Origin: Amoebidium appalachense
Taxonomy: Eukaryota; Ichthyosporea
Direction: 5' to 3'
Length of the DNA: 64,000 nucleotides
Assembly (NCBI GenBank): GCA_963693365.1
Contig: CAVNZM010000008.1
Span: forward strand, 2,108,001-2,172,000
In this document: positions 15,513 through 40,663 of the stretch, piece after piece
Layout: the number at the start of each line of letters is the position of its first letter
Position numbering within the stretch: position 1 is the stretch's first letter
Position numbers and translations under genes: made by a program
Notes under the pieces: model-generated
Told to the model about the DNA's origin: nothing
Databases searched by the model: none
What the model saw: the letters and a program-made list of their open reading frames with translations, nothing else

Positions 15513-16541
15513 CCCCCCCCCCCCAAAAAAAAAAAAAAGAAAAAAGAAAAGAAAAGAGAAAAGAAAAAAAAACTTTTTGAAAGCTCTCAACCTAAATTCC
15601 GCATCTCTATCCCCTTCCTTCTCCCCAAGCCTACGGGAGGATTCTGATTGGGAAGCGGAGGGGGAAGGGAACGATGCAAGAGGGGGGAAGGGGGGGGGGG
15701 GGGGGGGGAGGGTGGAAGGGGAGAGGGATCGAATATACCACAGTTCGCCTGAGGTGTGCGTGTACAGTTGTATACATATGTCCGGCAAGATAGCGTGTGT
15801 ATGTCTGTTTGTGCGTTGGGCAGGTGGATGTGGGAAGTGTTTAAAATATGTGTGGGTGGGTGAGTTTAGGGGCGGGAGGAGGAGGGTTTGGGGGGGGGGG
15901 GGGGGGGGAGACTGCTTGAGGAGGGTGGTGAAAGAGAGCCACATAGCAGTTAGAGAATTTGTATGAACTCTGAAACAAGGGGGCGTTGTTCTAAATTTTT
16001 AAATAACTTGATTCATTGGCAATCATTCAATGCCAATATGTGCTGGTTTGCTGGTATATTCCAGCCCACGACAATACAATCGCCCCAATTAACTAATTCC
16101 TACATACTGATAGTGTCAGACTTGTGTTTTCGTATCAAATACATAAGCATGAAAATGCTATGTAGAGGAGGCCCAGTGACAAATAAAGAACAGTTAAATA
16201 CTCTAAATGATAGTGGTACATAGTTTTAGATCAAAACGTAAGAACAACACATAAGTGGTGCTAAATATGTCGCAACGGCCACTACACTTGAAATAAGTCA
16301 GTACTAACCATTTTTGAAAACTTAATTATACTTAGGATTGCCTAACATTTGGTACTAAGTATAATGCTATTTCCCCTTCACACGATATCAGATTCTAAGA
16401 AAGACTCCCAAATCCAAAGACATACAGGACTACAAACAGTAATTGCCACACACACCTCCCTCGGTCTTTCATTAGTTAAACATTAAACTAATGCAGAAGT
16501 AACACGAAATATATCCAAAGAAAAACACCTACAAGCCATGT

Positions 16542-18863
16542 CTAGTATGAGCTAGGACGAGGCCTGCAGTACCCATACCTTATAGGCACACGGTACTGAA
16601 CTGTAAACTGACACGTGCGAGGGCCACACGTGGTTGGCCTCCAGTCAGCCATCGTACACGTCATTGGGGGGCAATACATTGGCCTGACACACACCCAATC
16701 CTGCGATGTGCCCCCCAGAGCACTGACGCAATTCCCTGGGTTGCGGCAACGAACATAGATGCCCCCGTCTGGAATACACACACCGTCACGAATTTTCGTG
16801 AGAGTGCCCCCACTCTGACACACGGCAATGTCAAAAAGACACTGGTTGTCGTAGGTAACATTGTTGCTTCCACACTTGGGTGCAAGCTCCTTAGTGCACG
16901 GTTTGGTGCATATATAGGGCACGGGGGCAGGGGAAGGTGCCGGGGTTGGTGAGGGGCATGCACCCATTGATGCGGCGGTGATCTGCCCACCGGCCTGGCA
17001 GCTTGCAATGTCGAGTAGACATAGGTTGGGATATGTCACACCGTTAGAGCCACACATAGGGCGGAGGTCGCGGGTGCAGGGTTTGAAGCATGGCGGAGCC
17101 GGGGCCGGGGCTGGGGATGGAGTAGGGGCACCACACGAGCTGTTGGAAACAAGCAGGAGAGAGCCCCCGGACTTGCAGTTTGCGATTTCAAACATGCAAA
17201 TATTGCCGTATGTCTGTCCGTCCGACCCACACACTGGCCTTAGGTCCTTGGTGCAGGGCTTGAGACACGGGTCGGGTTGGGGCTGGGGTTGGGGCTGTGG
17301 AGAGGGGGTAACACAGGCGCCATCAGACACCTTCTTAACCCCCGACTGGCAGGTTGCTATCTCGAGCAGGCACAAGTTGTTGTATGTTACACCGTTAGAG
17401 CCACACAACAGCTTTAGTTCCTTGCTGCACGGTTTGAGGCACGGGTCGGGCTGGGGCTGGGGCTGTGGAGAGGGGGCACCGCAGGCGCCGTCCGAAACTT
17501 TCTGAACACCCGACCGGCAGGTGGCAATCCCGAGCAAACACTGGTTGTCGTACGTGATGCCATTGTTGCCGCACACCGGCCGAAGATCCGCGGTACAGGG
17601 CTTGAGGCACGGGTCGGGTTGTGGCTGCGGCTGGGGGGCTGGGGTACTGCAGGCGCCTTCGGACACTTTCTGCACACCCGACCGGCAAGTTGCTATTTCA
17701 AGCAGACACTGGTTGTCGAAGGTCTTGCCATCCGACCCACAAACAGGCTGTAGATTCTTAGTGCACAGCTTAAGGCACGGGTCGGGGAGAGGTGTGGGTG
17801 CTGCGCATGCGCCGTCGGAAACCTTGCTCACACCCGACTGACATGTGGCAATTTCCAACAAGCATGGGTTGCCGTATGTCTTGCCATCAGAGCCACACAC
17901 CGGATGAAGGTCCTTGGTGCAGGGCTTCAGGCACGGGTTGGGCTGGGGCTGAGGCTGAGGTGAAGGGGTGACACATGGCCCATCAGCAGCTTTGACAACT
18001 CCCGACCGGCAGGTGGCTATCCCGAGCAAACATGGGTTGTCGTACGTGATGCCATTGTTGCCGCACACTGGGCTAAGATCCGCGGTGCAGGGCTTGAGGC
18101 ACGGGTCGGGCTGGGGCTGGGGCTGCGGCGCTGGGGTGCTGCAGGCGCCATCAGAAACCTTTTTCACCCCCGACTGGCAGGTGGCAATTTCAAGCAAACA
18201 CTGGTTGTCGTAGGTCTTGCCGTCCGACCCGCAAACCGGCTGTAGATTCTTGGTGCAAAGCTTTATGCATGGATCGGGAAGAGGGTTGGGGTCGGGTCGG
18301 GCACAAGGACCATCGGCTGCCTTTGCGACTATGCCGTTTGACTGACAGGTTGCAATCTCAAGCAGGCACGGGTTGTCGTAGGTAATCCCATTCGTCCCGC
18401 ATACTGGTTGCAATACCTTGGAGCAGAGCTTGGCACACGCTACGGGTGTGGGTGTGGTGGTGCACTCTCCCGCGTAGGCTAACTGCACGCCTGACCTACA
18501 CGTAGCCACGGACAACATGCAAGCGTTTCCGTACACTTTGCCGTCTGTGCCGCACAAAGGCGCGTATTCCATTGTGCACATACGCCCGCAAAGGTCTGGG
18601 AGGGGGAAAGGCTGGGGACCTGTACTGGTGCAAGAGCCGTCCGAGACCTTTTGAACCTGGCCGTTTGACTCGCATGTTGCGATCTCCAAGAGACATACAT
18701 TGTCGTATGTTTTGCCGTCTGACCCACATACAGGCCGGACAATCTTAGTGCAGAGTTTAGAGCAATTATTCGCTGGATAGCCACTTGTGACTGCCTGACT
18801 TACTACTACTCCAGTGGAGGTAATTAGTACGGCTGCAAGAGCCGTAAAAGTAAAACGGGCCAT
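16542..18863 (-). CDS. Secreted protein with twelve tandem Kazal-type serine protease inhibitor domains
   Basis: An intronless frame of 773 residues. A signal peptide (about residues 1-25, MARFTFTALAAVLITSTGVV) is followed by twelve Kazal domains of about 45 residues with the core C-x3-C-x6-PVCG-x-(D/N)G-x-TY-x-N-x-C-x6-C. Pro-Gln linkers (PQPQPQP) separate them. The P1 region after the second Cys varies among repeats (TKNLQP, TADLSP, TKDLHP, SKELKL, TRDLRP), so target proteases probably differ. The last 75 or so residues are a separate Cys-rich tail (about ten Cys, with MYCPPMTCTMADW and CGPRTCQF). Kazal domains block serine proteases by presenting a substrate-like loop. The protein is probably extracellular, in defence or control of digestive proteases (inference). 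A TATA box (GTATAAAAGC on the minus strand) lies at about 18958-18967, some 95 bp upstream of the ATG. Confidence 0.95.
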   Translation of the reverse strand: MARFTFTALAAVLITSTGVVVSQAVTSGYPANNCSKLCTKIVRPVCGSDGKTYDNVCLLEIATCESNGQVQKVSDGSCTSTGPQPFPLPDLCGRMCTMEYAPLCGTDGKVYGNACMLSVATCRSGVQLAYAGECTTTPTPVACAKLCSKVLQPVCGTNGITYDNPCLLEIATCQSNGIVAKAADGPCARPDPNPLPDPCIKLCTKNLQPVCGSDGKTYDNQCLLEIATCQSGVKKVSDGACSTPAPQPQPQPDPCLKPCTADLSPVCGNNGITYDNPCLLGIATCRSGVVKAADGPCVTPSPQPQPQPNPCLKPCTKDLHPVCGSDGKTYGNPCLLEIATCQSGVSKVSDGACAAPTPLPDPCLKLCTKNLQPVCGSDGKTFDNQCLLEIATCRSGVQKVSEGACSTPAPQPQPQPDPCLKPCTADLRPVCGNNGITYDNQCLLGIATCRSGVQKVSDGACGAPSPQPQPQPDPCLKPCSKELKLLCGSNGVTYNNLCLLEIATCQSGVKKVSDGACVTPSPQPQPQPQPDPCLKPCTKDLRPVCGSDGQTYGNICMFEIANCKSGGSLLLVSNSSCGAPTPSPAPAPAPPCFKPCTRDLRPMCGSNGVTYPNLCLLDIASCQAGGQITAASMGACPSPTPAPSPAPVPYICTKPCTKELAPKCGSNNVTYDNQCLFDIAVCQSGGTLTKIRDGVCIPDGGIYVRCRNPGNCVSALGGTSQDWVCVRPMYCPPMTCTMADWRPTTCGPRTCQFTVQYRVPIRYGYCRPRPSSY

Positions 18864-18956
18864 ATTTTGGTCCCGTGGTCAGTGTGAGGGCAATATAGTT
18901 GTTCTTTGAAACTGAGGATGGAGTATGTGCAGAAATGCCTGAGTGTTCTGCTTTTG

Positions 18957-18968
18957 TGCTTTTATACA
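18957..18968 (-). promoter_or_regulatory. TATA box of the Kazal inhibitor gene
   Basis: The minus strand reads GTATAAAAGC, about 95 bp before the ATG. It is the best TATA match in this promoter. Confidence 0.6.
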
Positions 18969-20002
18969 TTAATCATGGCCACGCCCAGCTCACAGCTCTC
19001 ACTGGCACTACTGTACGAAGCCTCACAGAAGGAGCGTCGCCAAACGTCGGACTGTGGACGTCTGATGCGCGCGCGAGATGAATACTTGGTAAGAATGTTG
19101 CTCTCAATGCTCTGGCCCATAATCTCCCTCGCTGAGTAAACAATCGATGAAAGTTTACCGATACAATATCAAATAATTTTCGAAAGTGCTATTCTTAAGG
19201 TATTGTTTTTCATTTTTTGGTAGCCCGAGCATAACTGATGGAGTTAATTATATTTCAGTGCTAATTAGACGTAGTATGCCTTACAAAGGGCCGAAAATGC
19301 AGGTAGAGGTCAGAAATCGACAGTGTCATGTTTTTGGACCGGGAATTTTTTGCTTCGACTTACTTCTGTTCCCCCCTGGTCCAGCTCCCCGGTCCATTGT
19401 TTAACTCACATCATGGGTAGCAGGTAAAGGTACTGTTTTTTCATCTGACCAAAACAGAGAAGTCAGAATACAAGGGAAAAAATTGAAAAGATCTTAAAAA
19501 CAAATATGCTTTTGAATGCTTTTTGACTTTGAGTCACATGGGGCATTTAGTCACTCTGAAGGGAGTCCAGGGGGAGTCATGGTGATACCATTTGGCCCAA
19601 TCAACTATCGAACATACACAAAAGTGCCAGCAACCAATCATATTGGTGGAGAATCAAGCGCACCAGCGCACCAGTGGCGGCACCACAGGCCACACTGCCG
19701 TCACAGCCACCAGCCCACCACCAGTGCACGTGCGTGCTGCAGCTATAGCTGTAGTGAGTCAGTGACTGCGCGTGAACGCGGATCTTGAAGCAACGCGCGT
19801 GAACGCGGATCTTGAAGCCCCAAACTTTTTCAGATGATTTTTTTTTCTTTCTTTCAGTTGCGCACCATCAGCAAGGTACAGATGCCCCATAACACAACAA
19901 AAAAGAAAAAGGAAAAAGAAAAAAAAAGAAATACAGAATGGAATAACAATTATAAAGCGTTAGGAAGAAAATTGCAGTTCATATCATGACTTATATGCTG
20001 AA

Positions 20003-20265
20003 CAAATAGCTTGCAATTGACCCGGATGTGCTAGAATGGGGACAATTAATCTAACACGTACTGACGTGTTGCCGCACGTGCGACGTTTTAACATCTACTC
20101 AGGCGGTCCCTTTTAAGTGTAAAAAAAAAAAAAAAAAAAAAAAAAGAAAGGAGACACCGCCTCAGTAGGTGGTAGACAATTAATCGGCCTAAAAGAAACC
20201 CCCTCTCCAACAAATAGCTTGACCCGGATGTGCTGGAATGGGGACAATTTGTAATCGGCCTAAAA
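20003..20265. repeat. Partial tandem duplication; the first copy carries an insertion
   Basis: The block AACAAATAGCTT...GACCCGGATGTGCT.GAATGGGGACAATT...TAATCGGCCTAAAA occurs twice (about 20003-20195 and 20209-20265). The first is split by the element at 20052-20174; the second is uninterrupted and serves as an empty site. Confidence 0.85.
20052..20174 (+). mobile_element. Short non-autonomous element, copy 1 (123 bp, internal poly-A, 11-bp target duplication)
   Basis: The insertion is flanked by perfect direct repeats GACAATTAATC at 20041-20051 and 20175-20185. It contains CGTACTGACGTGTTGCCGC, then CACGTGCGACGT, a run of 25 A (20121-20145), and ends GGAGACACCGCCTCAGTAGGTGGTA. AGGCGGT before the A run can pair with ACCGCCT after it. 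The closely related copy 2 lies inverted at 36731-36838. There is no coding capacity. It resembles a SINE/retroposon or MITE; the class is not settled. Confidence 0.8.
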
Positions 20266-21199
20266 CTGATGAACGTATCGTATCCTACGGCGGAGTCCAG
20301 AGACCGGGTTGCAAGTTGCAACTTGCAACGTCTGTTATGCCAAAGCGGAATGAGAGAGGCCAAAGGAATCGGATACGACCTATAAGATTGAGCGTCAAAC
20401 GGCCCAGATATGTACCCCATGAATATGATACGTTTAACGAATAAATGTCCAAAAATAAATTTCCTTATATACCATATATGGTATGTAAGACTATTGGTCC
20501 GTTATGTCCACACCAATCAAATTGAGTGCGGGGATGAACTATGCATGTGCATAACGGCAGATCGTAATCCCCCATACTCCCTAACTCCCGATACTCAGTG
20601 GGGGCCGATAATTCTACATATGACATTTGATCAATTACATAGTGAAATTTCAAAATGAACCCTTTGTCCTTAACTTATATTAGGAGGCCATGCATGATGA
20701 TACCCAGCTGTATATATGTGTTCAAGTCAAGACCTCCTAAATGGTGTTTGGACTATATTATTTAGGAGGCCTTGCAGTGCAAGTGCATCCAAGACTTATG
20801 CAATGTGGCCTGTATGACGCGCCTTGCGCATGCCACTGCCCGATCTAGCGCTCTGAGGTTAAAGGTTTGAATGCACCATGCAATTGCAAACCGTAGTGGT
20901 ACACAATATAGTATGTATGGGGTGTACATGTCGTGATCACATGACTGCCTTGAAGCACAACACTACAGTCTCTATTCAATTAAATCAGTTCTCGACATTC
21001 ATGCAGATAGCTTTAATATTATTTATCAGTAACTACTTGAGCACCCCGTTGGCAATCACATGCATGCGGCACTGTACACATGTATATTCAGGGGGGCCGG
21101 GGGGGGGGGGGGGGGGGGGGGGGGGTTTGCTGTGAAAGAGAAATAAATAGCAAAGGAAAATAGTGAGAGTCAAGGAGCAAAATATTGAACCCAAAGTTT

Positions 21200-34355
<13,156 letters not shown>

Positions 34356-35279
34356 GGTTGCTCCAAACCTTGAAAACACGTCAAATTGTTGCTTTTTTAC
34401 AGACTTAGGCTACAGATATACACGCGCGTACGTGCAGAAGTATATGTCCGCGTGAGGCTTGCGAATAATGAATATGTGCCAATTTGCAAGGCCTCCTATG
34501 TAAATAGCTCACAGGGCCGAGGCGCGCACTAGACTAATACTCTTGATGACGTAAGAAAGGGTAGGGCTATCGAAATCTGTGATCTGACGTGCCCTCCCGG
34601 TTAGACTAGACTTAGCGCAAAACTTGTGCAACATTTACGCTAAACAGGCTAGACGCAATCATTGTTTGGCGGCTCACCGGCCGGGGCCGCGCCACTCTAC
34701 GGTACTATGTATACTGCTGTCGGTGAGCTGCAAGCTCGAGCTCCAAACTCGAACAAACAGATAGAGGTAATGGTGTTATGTTGCAGTCTTCAGACGTTTC
34801 TTGGCTTGCTAAACCGCGAGGGTGCGACCAGCAGAATTTTGAAGCCGGCATGTGGAAGGTTGCGCCCCAGTTTCGTGCTGGTGAGGTGCTGAGTCACCCG
34901 GAGCGGATCTCGGCGATAACTAAAGTTTGGCACAGTATGAAGCTTCATACAGGAGCCGAATTTCAAAGCTAACACCCCCCCCCCCCCCCCCCCCCCCTCC
35001 CCCCACCACCACCACCCACCCACCCACCAACCCTCCCTCCCAACCCCGGCCTCTCCCAAATCTGGCTTCAGTCACGCACTAAGCTTAAGTCTTGAAGCAG
35101 TAGGGCTTAAGGTTGCGCAAGCAGGCAGCCGCTGAGGTCTGCTGCTGGCCCTGAGGATCTCCACCACGAAGTTTCTGGTGGCAGCTGGAGCCCCGCCATG
35201 TTTTGGAGCAGGCTTAGCCGGCGAGGACGCAGACGTTGCTTTTATTGTGACGATGGTGGTAGTCAACAAGGCCCTGCTA

Positions 35280-35510
35280 TAGGACCGGAGAAGAACTGTA
35301 CCCGGCCCGCCCGGCCACGCCCACTGTCAAGTTGGTCTGCGGGGCTTGACCGTACAGAATACCGTACTGTGCTGGGCCGCCTTGCCAGAGGAACGTCGGA
35401 ATGTGAACACAGTTGTGAGACTGATTGCCGTTTAGGCTCAACACCTGCCAGGTGTTCCCAGGGCCCACCTTCACTGTAACCCTTAAGTAGCTGAATAAGA
35501 TAATCTGCAT
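35280..35510 (-). CDS. Possible small protein-coding segment, unassigned
   Basis: A 76-77 residue frame from an ATG at 35510 has a more protein-like composition than nearby shadows (PGNTWQVLSLNGNQSHNCVH, then GGPAQYGILYGQAPQTNLTV). A second open stretch on the same strand at 35072-35269 could be a continuation after splicing. Both strands are open here, so coding status is doubtful, and no family is recognised. Confidence 0.2.
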
Positions 35511-36730
35511 CTTTTGTTTTGGGTGATTGCATGTTAGTACCAGTGTACTACTGGAAGCGGATCCGGAAAAAGTGGCGCCAAGAGAGAGGGGGGTGGGGGG
35601 AGGGGAGGGGGGAGGGGGGGGGGGGGGGATGAGAAAAGAGATCTAGCTTGATGGCGGATCCGAGGAGGGTTCACGGGGGAGAACGGGGGAAGAAGGGTGG
35701 TGGCAATTTTAGTTGCTGGTGGATACGGGGAGGTGTAAGGGAGGGAGCGTGTAGTTGTGGTGGTGATAACGGCGGTGGTCTCCTTCGAGGAGGAGAGCTA
35801 CGTATATAAGGCTTGAATAGGCCTCTAAAGTGGATCCAGAGTAAGAGCTTGGGGGTGGGCGGAAGGTGAGTGTTTGGCCGGGGGTGGGGGGTGGGGGGTG
35901 GGGGGAGGGGTCGGGGGGGGGGGGGGGGGGGGGGGGTAAGGGGGAAGTGATGGTGGTGGTGGTGATTCAGTTGGTCGAGAGAGGGAAGGTGGGAGAAAGG
36001 GAACACGTTCTGGTGGTGGTAGAAGTGATGTTTTCTTTCAAGGCGGAGGAGAATAGATCTATTGAATAAGAGGATCCGAAGTAAAAAGGGCGAAATTTAA
36101 AAGGGAAGAGATGCTGAGGAGGGATGGTTGCGCCGGGCCTTTGTACTCAAAGCATCGCTCTATTTACCCTGGCCCGAGGTATTCTATTCATATGCCCAAC
36201 TTTTGTGTGTAACCTGAGTCAGTATGTTAGCTGAACTGCTCGAGTCGCTTGCCAATGGGCGCTCATCAGCTGAACCGCCGGACAAGATGCACACGGTTCT
36301 TGTCTGTATTTCAGCTTTTAGCCGTAGAAAGCACAAGCTCATGACAACTGGGTAGCTGCTGAGAGTGTCCATAGAGGCACTACCTATCGCTTTCGCCTAA
36401 CTACTGCAGGAAAACCTGACGAAAAGGGTGGCAAACATATGTACTTCACTATGTACTTAGGCATCATTAATCGCCGAAACATTACCCTACCATTGATGAC
36501 GTCATCATTCTTATTATGTGACGACCCCGCGCCTCGGCCCGGTGAGCTATTTACGAGGCCTTGATGTGTGCACCTCGACTCAGCTTACTACAAAGCCTTG
36601 TGTTGTGTTCAGAGGGCCGTGATGGCGCCCCACTGAGCCGCCACAGACATCCATCATTCATGCCGCCTGAGGATTCACGACTCATGCGCCTGGGAGACCA
36701 TATGTAAACACCCATGGCCAACTGCAACGC

Positions 36731-36753
36731 TACCACCTACTGAGGCGGTGTCT

Positions 36754-36785
<32 letters not shown>

Positions 36786-36838
36786 GGAAGTAGATGTATG
36801 ACGTCGCACGTGCGGCAACACGTCAGTACGTTTTAAAT
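36731..36838 (-). mobile_element. Short non-autonomous element, copy 2 (108 bp, 8-bp target duplication)
   Basis: The inverted relative of 20052-20174. On the minus strand it reads ACGTACTGACGTGTTGCC...CGTGCGACGT...ATCTACT, then a run of 29 A (T on plus, 36757-36785), and GGGAGACACCGCCTCAGTAG ending GTGGTA. It is flanked by TGCAACGC at 36723-36730 and 36839-36846. It lacks the AGGCGGTCCC segment found before the A run in copy 1. Confidence 0.8.
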
Positions 36839-37721
36839 TGCAACGCGTGTAAGGTACGTTCGTGGTTCGCAAGTACTTGACGTACCGTGCCCAGTCCGGG
36901 ACACCGAGTACTTAAAGAGAATGCTCAAGCATTATGGCCGAGTCCCAATTAGCTTTATTGTTGAGCGTGTTGGAAAATTATTTCAAAGTGTTGAATAATG
37001 TGTTTCGAAAACAAGCCATAACCACACGTGCAGAATAAACCATGTTACCAACAGGTGTGCAGGCTGTGCCGAGGTCATGCTCCGCTCACGTTGCATCAAA
37101 ACAAACCACGCAACCTCACCAAATCAAATCCTACTAAATTACCATGTGCAGTAAATGATATTACTGTATCACCACAGCAACTCTAAGTAGTTAACCTCTT
37201 TATTCGAGCTCCTTGCTAATTTCATTTATACAAGTTCATCTAGCCGTGGACTGGGCTAAATGAAATGGCAATCGATAACCCTTTTCTATACATACGTCCT
37301 CCATATATAAAGATTTGTCCAGTGGGCTGATGCGATCAATTCAGCGCTGTAGAAGCGCATGTTGTTGGGCTCTAACCTATTATAGTATAATCCATAGTAC
37401 AACATAGAATGAGGAAAACACCAGGACGAAGACTTCCCCTTTCCCCTGACTGGTCTGCGCGAACTATCCACTTGTGTTAGCGGGAGCAGTGGCGCGCTTC
37501 TCACGCGAAAAAAATGAACAGGCAACAAGGCCGGCCTGAAGCGTGTTTGATTCAACGTTCAAAGCCAGGGGCTCTCAAACAATGGCTTGTTTGAAGGGGA
37601 CTTGGTCGCTGCTGGGGCCACCTTGGTCGAAAGAACTGGAAGCCACGGGCTGTCGAAGGAGGGGGTAGAAGACGCACCAGCCTGTGCGAATCATTACTAA
37701 TAAATGAAGGAGGGGCCGGAA

Positions 37722-37756
<35 letters not shown>

Positions 37757-39054
37757 GATAACCACGTGAAGACGTAAACCTAAACAATACAGGGAAATAA
37801 AATGACGCAAAACCAGTCTAAAGCTATCCGTTTGAATATGCGCGCAGGTAAAAGAAGTTGGATACGCGCAAGTCGATGGCTGTTGCATAAGTGCACCTGA
37901 AGGAAACCCAACCAGTTACCATACGCATCCAACTACCGAAAATATGCATATCCCTGCACCCATACCTGGCTTCCCGCCATAGACTTGGTGATGTTAAGCT
38001 CCAGAGTGCCTTTCTCCTTCATTTTCAATGCTGTTCGTTGCTTGACCTACTCAGTATTCATACAGCACAAAGGCAAAACTCCTGATTGATCATGGAGCCT
38101 CCGAACTGCCGAAGGTGGCTTTTATGGGTGCTCCCACGCAAAGGGGGGTAAATTTTTAGAGCCAGGCTTCCTTCAAACTGTTCAGGTATTTATGCTTTTA
38201 TTTTGTTTTATATATTTCACACATTTTTATAAATAGCTTAATGATGTTTAAAGTGTAAATTGTGGGTTTTACGGTCCCCAAGCAGGGCAGAACTTTTGAA
38301 AAACAATTATCTTTTCTCCTTAGCGCTTTGCCAGAAACTTCAGCTCACTATGATTGGTTTCTGGTAGAGCCAACGGAGATGGGCAAATCGCCGCTCTCGC
38401 AATCGGCTGAGTAAGTTTGAGGACTCGCTGGACTCGAGCAAACTACAAGCTAAAACAATCTAAACAATGTTTAGATTAGACTGTTAGAGCTCGCCAAAGA
38501 TATTTTTGTGATGATTATTTTACTAAGGTGGTGTGTTCTGCATTCCTCGACATATTCTAGTATTCTTTATACTATATTTGGGAGTATTTGTTAATATTGT
38601 TCGCACTGTCCAGTTTACTGCCTACAAAAAGCGTATCCAATCAGTTACGTCAGCAACCTAAGACTGCAGAAACCTCGGGAGTTATACTCATGTGCCTGCC
38701 CTGGGGTTTCGGTTTTCACGTGTTTTCCGGCAATGCAATGAGCTCCGCCCTCACTAGTCGATTCTGTGATTCTCGACTCCGGAGTCCGGGCCCGAGGCCG
38801 CCGGGGCCGGCCTACATGAAAGAATGAGAGGTGGCTGCAGCCAGACCAGATTGCGAAATGGCTCATCACATTGTGCTAGAACAGCACTTTTACTTTTGTT
38901 GTGCTACGGTTAGCATCGAGATCATGAGGGGGGGATGGTGTGGCACTTGGGATGGTGTGGCCAAGTTACTTCGCATGTGGTGGCGTTAGTGGTGTTGGTG
39001 GCTTTCAAAGGTCACCGGGGTGGGGAGTGAGTGGGTGGGCGGGGGGGGGGAGAA

Positions 39055-39093
<39 letters not shown>

Positions 39094-39401
39094 CCGGGAG
39101 AGGAGTGCCCGGGAGGGAAGAGGGGTTGCACGTATACGTTTACGCGTACGAATGATTCTTTCCCCGTGGGGGAAGGGGGAGGGGGGAGTGGAGGGGGGAG
39201 GGGGGCGGGAGGGGGCGTTGTCAACCGGGTGCCTCGTGAGGGGCCGAGTAGGGAGGCCGTGTTGCTGAGCGTCAAGGGAAGGGGAGGGCATGGGAGAAGC
39301 ATATGTTTGACAATAATTTACTTGAAGGAAGCATGTTTTAGTTAACTCTTGAAGCCTTGCTTCTCGTTTATGATACAGAAGTTAACGTGATGATGGCCAA
39401 C

Positions 39402-39689
<288 letters not shown>

Positions 39690-40339
39690 GCGTGCTCACG
39701 TCGTGTTGTGCACGTGTCATGTGATTTTGTGCGTGCCACGGTGCGTGCGTGCGCGCGTGCGTATGCGCGTGGGTGCAGCTATAGGTGTTTGTGTGCGTCA
39801 CGTCGGTGTTCAGTGAAAGCGTTTGCGTTGTGTGTATGCGTTTACGGTAGATATTTGTGCCAATGTAGGAGTGAACCACGCTGTGCGCAAGCGCATTTGC
39901 GTGCGAGTGTATTTCCTGGTGACAATCCGTGTACTGTAGTTGTTTGCCACACTGTTCGTGTCTTCTTGTACGCGTATACACAATAAGAGGGTAAAGTTTC
40001 CGCACGCGGGCTAAGTGTGTAAGGCGTGAGTACTTGTGTGTTAAGTGCACGTCTTTGTGCTTGTATGAGTAAAGATACATACATACGTGCAGTCTGAGGT
40101 GTATGTGCGAGCGTCGCTGCACGTTCTCCCTGCCTGTTTGTGTGTGTGGATCAAGGCCTCCCAGATAAACAGAGGCCTTGGTGTGCATTCTGGTGTGCAT
40201 ACGGGTAGCCGCCAGCTCGCTGAAACCGTGGCCGGCACTGAGGCGCAGTGTCAACTACGGTCACCGTAGACTCTGAGCATTAGCCCCCACATTTACAAGC
40301 CTATATAAACACAATAGAAAACGATTTCCTGCTGTACGT

Positions 40340-40663
40340 ATGGATACCACCCTAGTAGATAAGTCTGTATGGTGCTCTGATGTTGATATTGCCTGGGAAG
40401 TTGTGCAGTGGCGTTGTAATTCTTGTTTTCATCGCCGCTGGTGCCACTTTTGTGCTGAACTTTTTAATCGCAAGCATGTTGATAGGTGTGAGTTTTTATG
40501 TCGCGTTTTACCTCTTTCCCTACGGGTGTCTGCTACACTAGCTGGCAATGTGAACACTTTAGACTTTTTGTTGAATTCTGTTGGTCGTCACATTGAGTAT
40601 TTATATAATTTTCACACAGTGTTCAGGTATCTCAGTATGCACTTGTTACTGGATAACTCGTGA
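40340..40663 (+). CDS. Candidate small Cys-rich protein gene
   Basis: A 107-residue frame with a promoter-like and terminator-like setting: TATA box CTATATAAAC at about 40301-40310, ATG at 40340 and AATAAA at 40716-40721. The protein has a Cys/Trp-rich start (WCSDVDIAWEVVQWRCNSCF) and a Leu-rich end. T-rich codon use differs from the GC-rich genes around it. I recognise no family. The TATA-to-ATG distance leaves only a very short leader. It might instead be the tail of a degenerate retroelement. Confidence 0.4.
   Translation: MDTTLVDKSVWCSDVDIAWEVVQWRCNSCFHRRWCHFCAELFNRKHVDRCEFLCRVLPLSLRVSATLAGNVNTLDFLLNSVGRHIEYLYNFHTVFRYLSMHLLLDNS

Larger units (their letters stand above)
18864..21199. other. 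Intergenic region with a small mobile element
   Basis: The first 100 bp are the Kazal promoter. No gene is recognised in the rest. The sequence holds a 20-bp tandem duplication (GTGAACGCGGATCTTGAAG at 19769 and 19799), a partial tandem duplication at 20003-20265, the inserted element at 20052-20174, and a G run at 21091-21125 just past the RABGGTA stop. Confidence 0.6.

Noticed and set aside
20676-20780. Repeated TTAGGAGGCC.TGCA motif, with a distant inverted match near 34488
   Set aside because: Too short and too divergent to claim a repeat family.
38700-38870. GC-rich block with short inverted repeats near 38760-38820
   Set aside because: It looked like a possible structured RNA, but I could not derive a consistent fold or match a known family.
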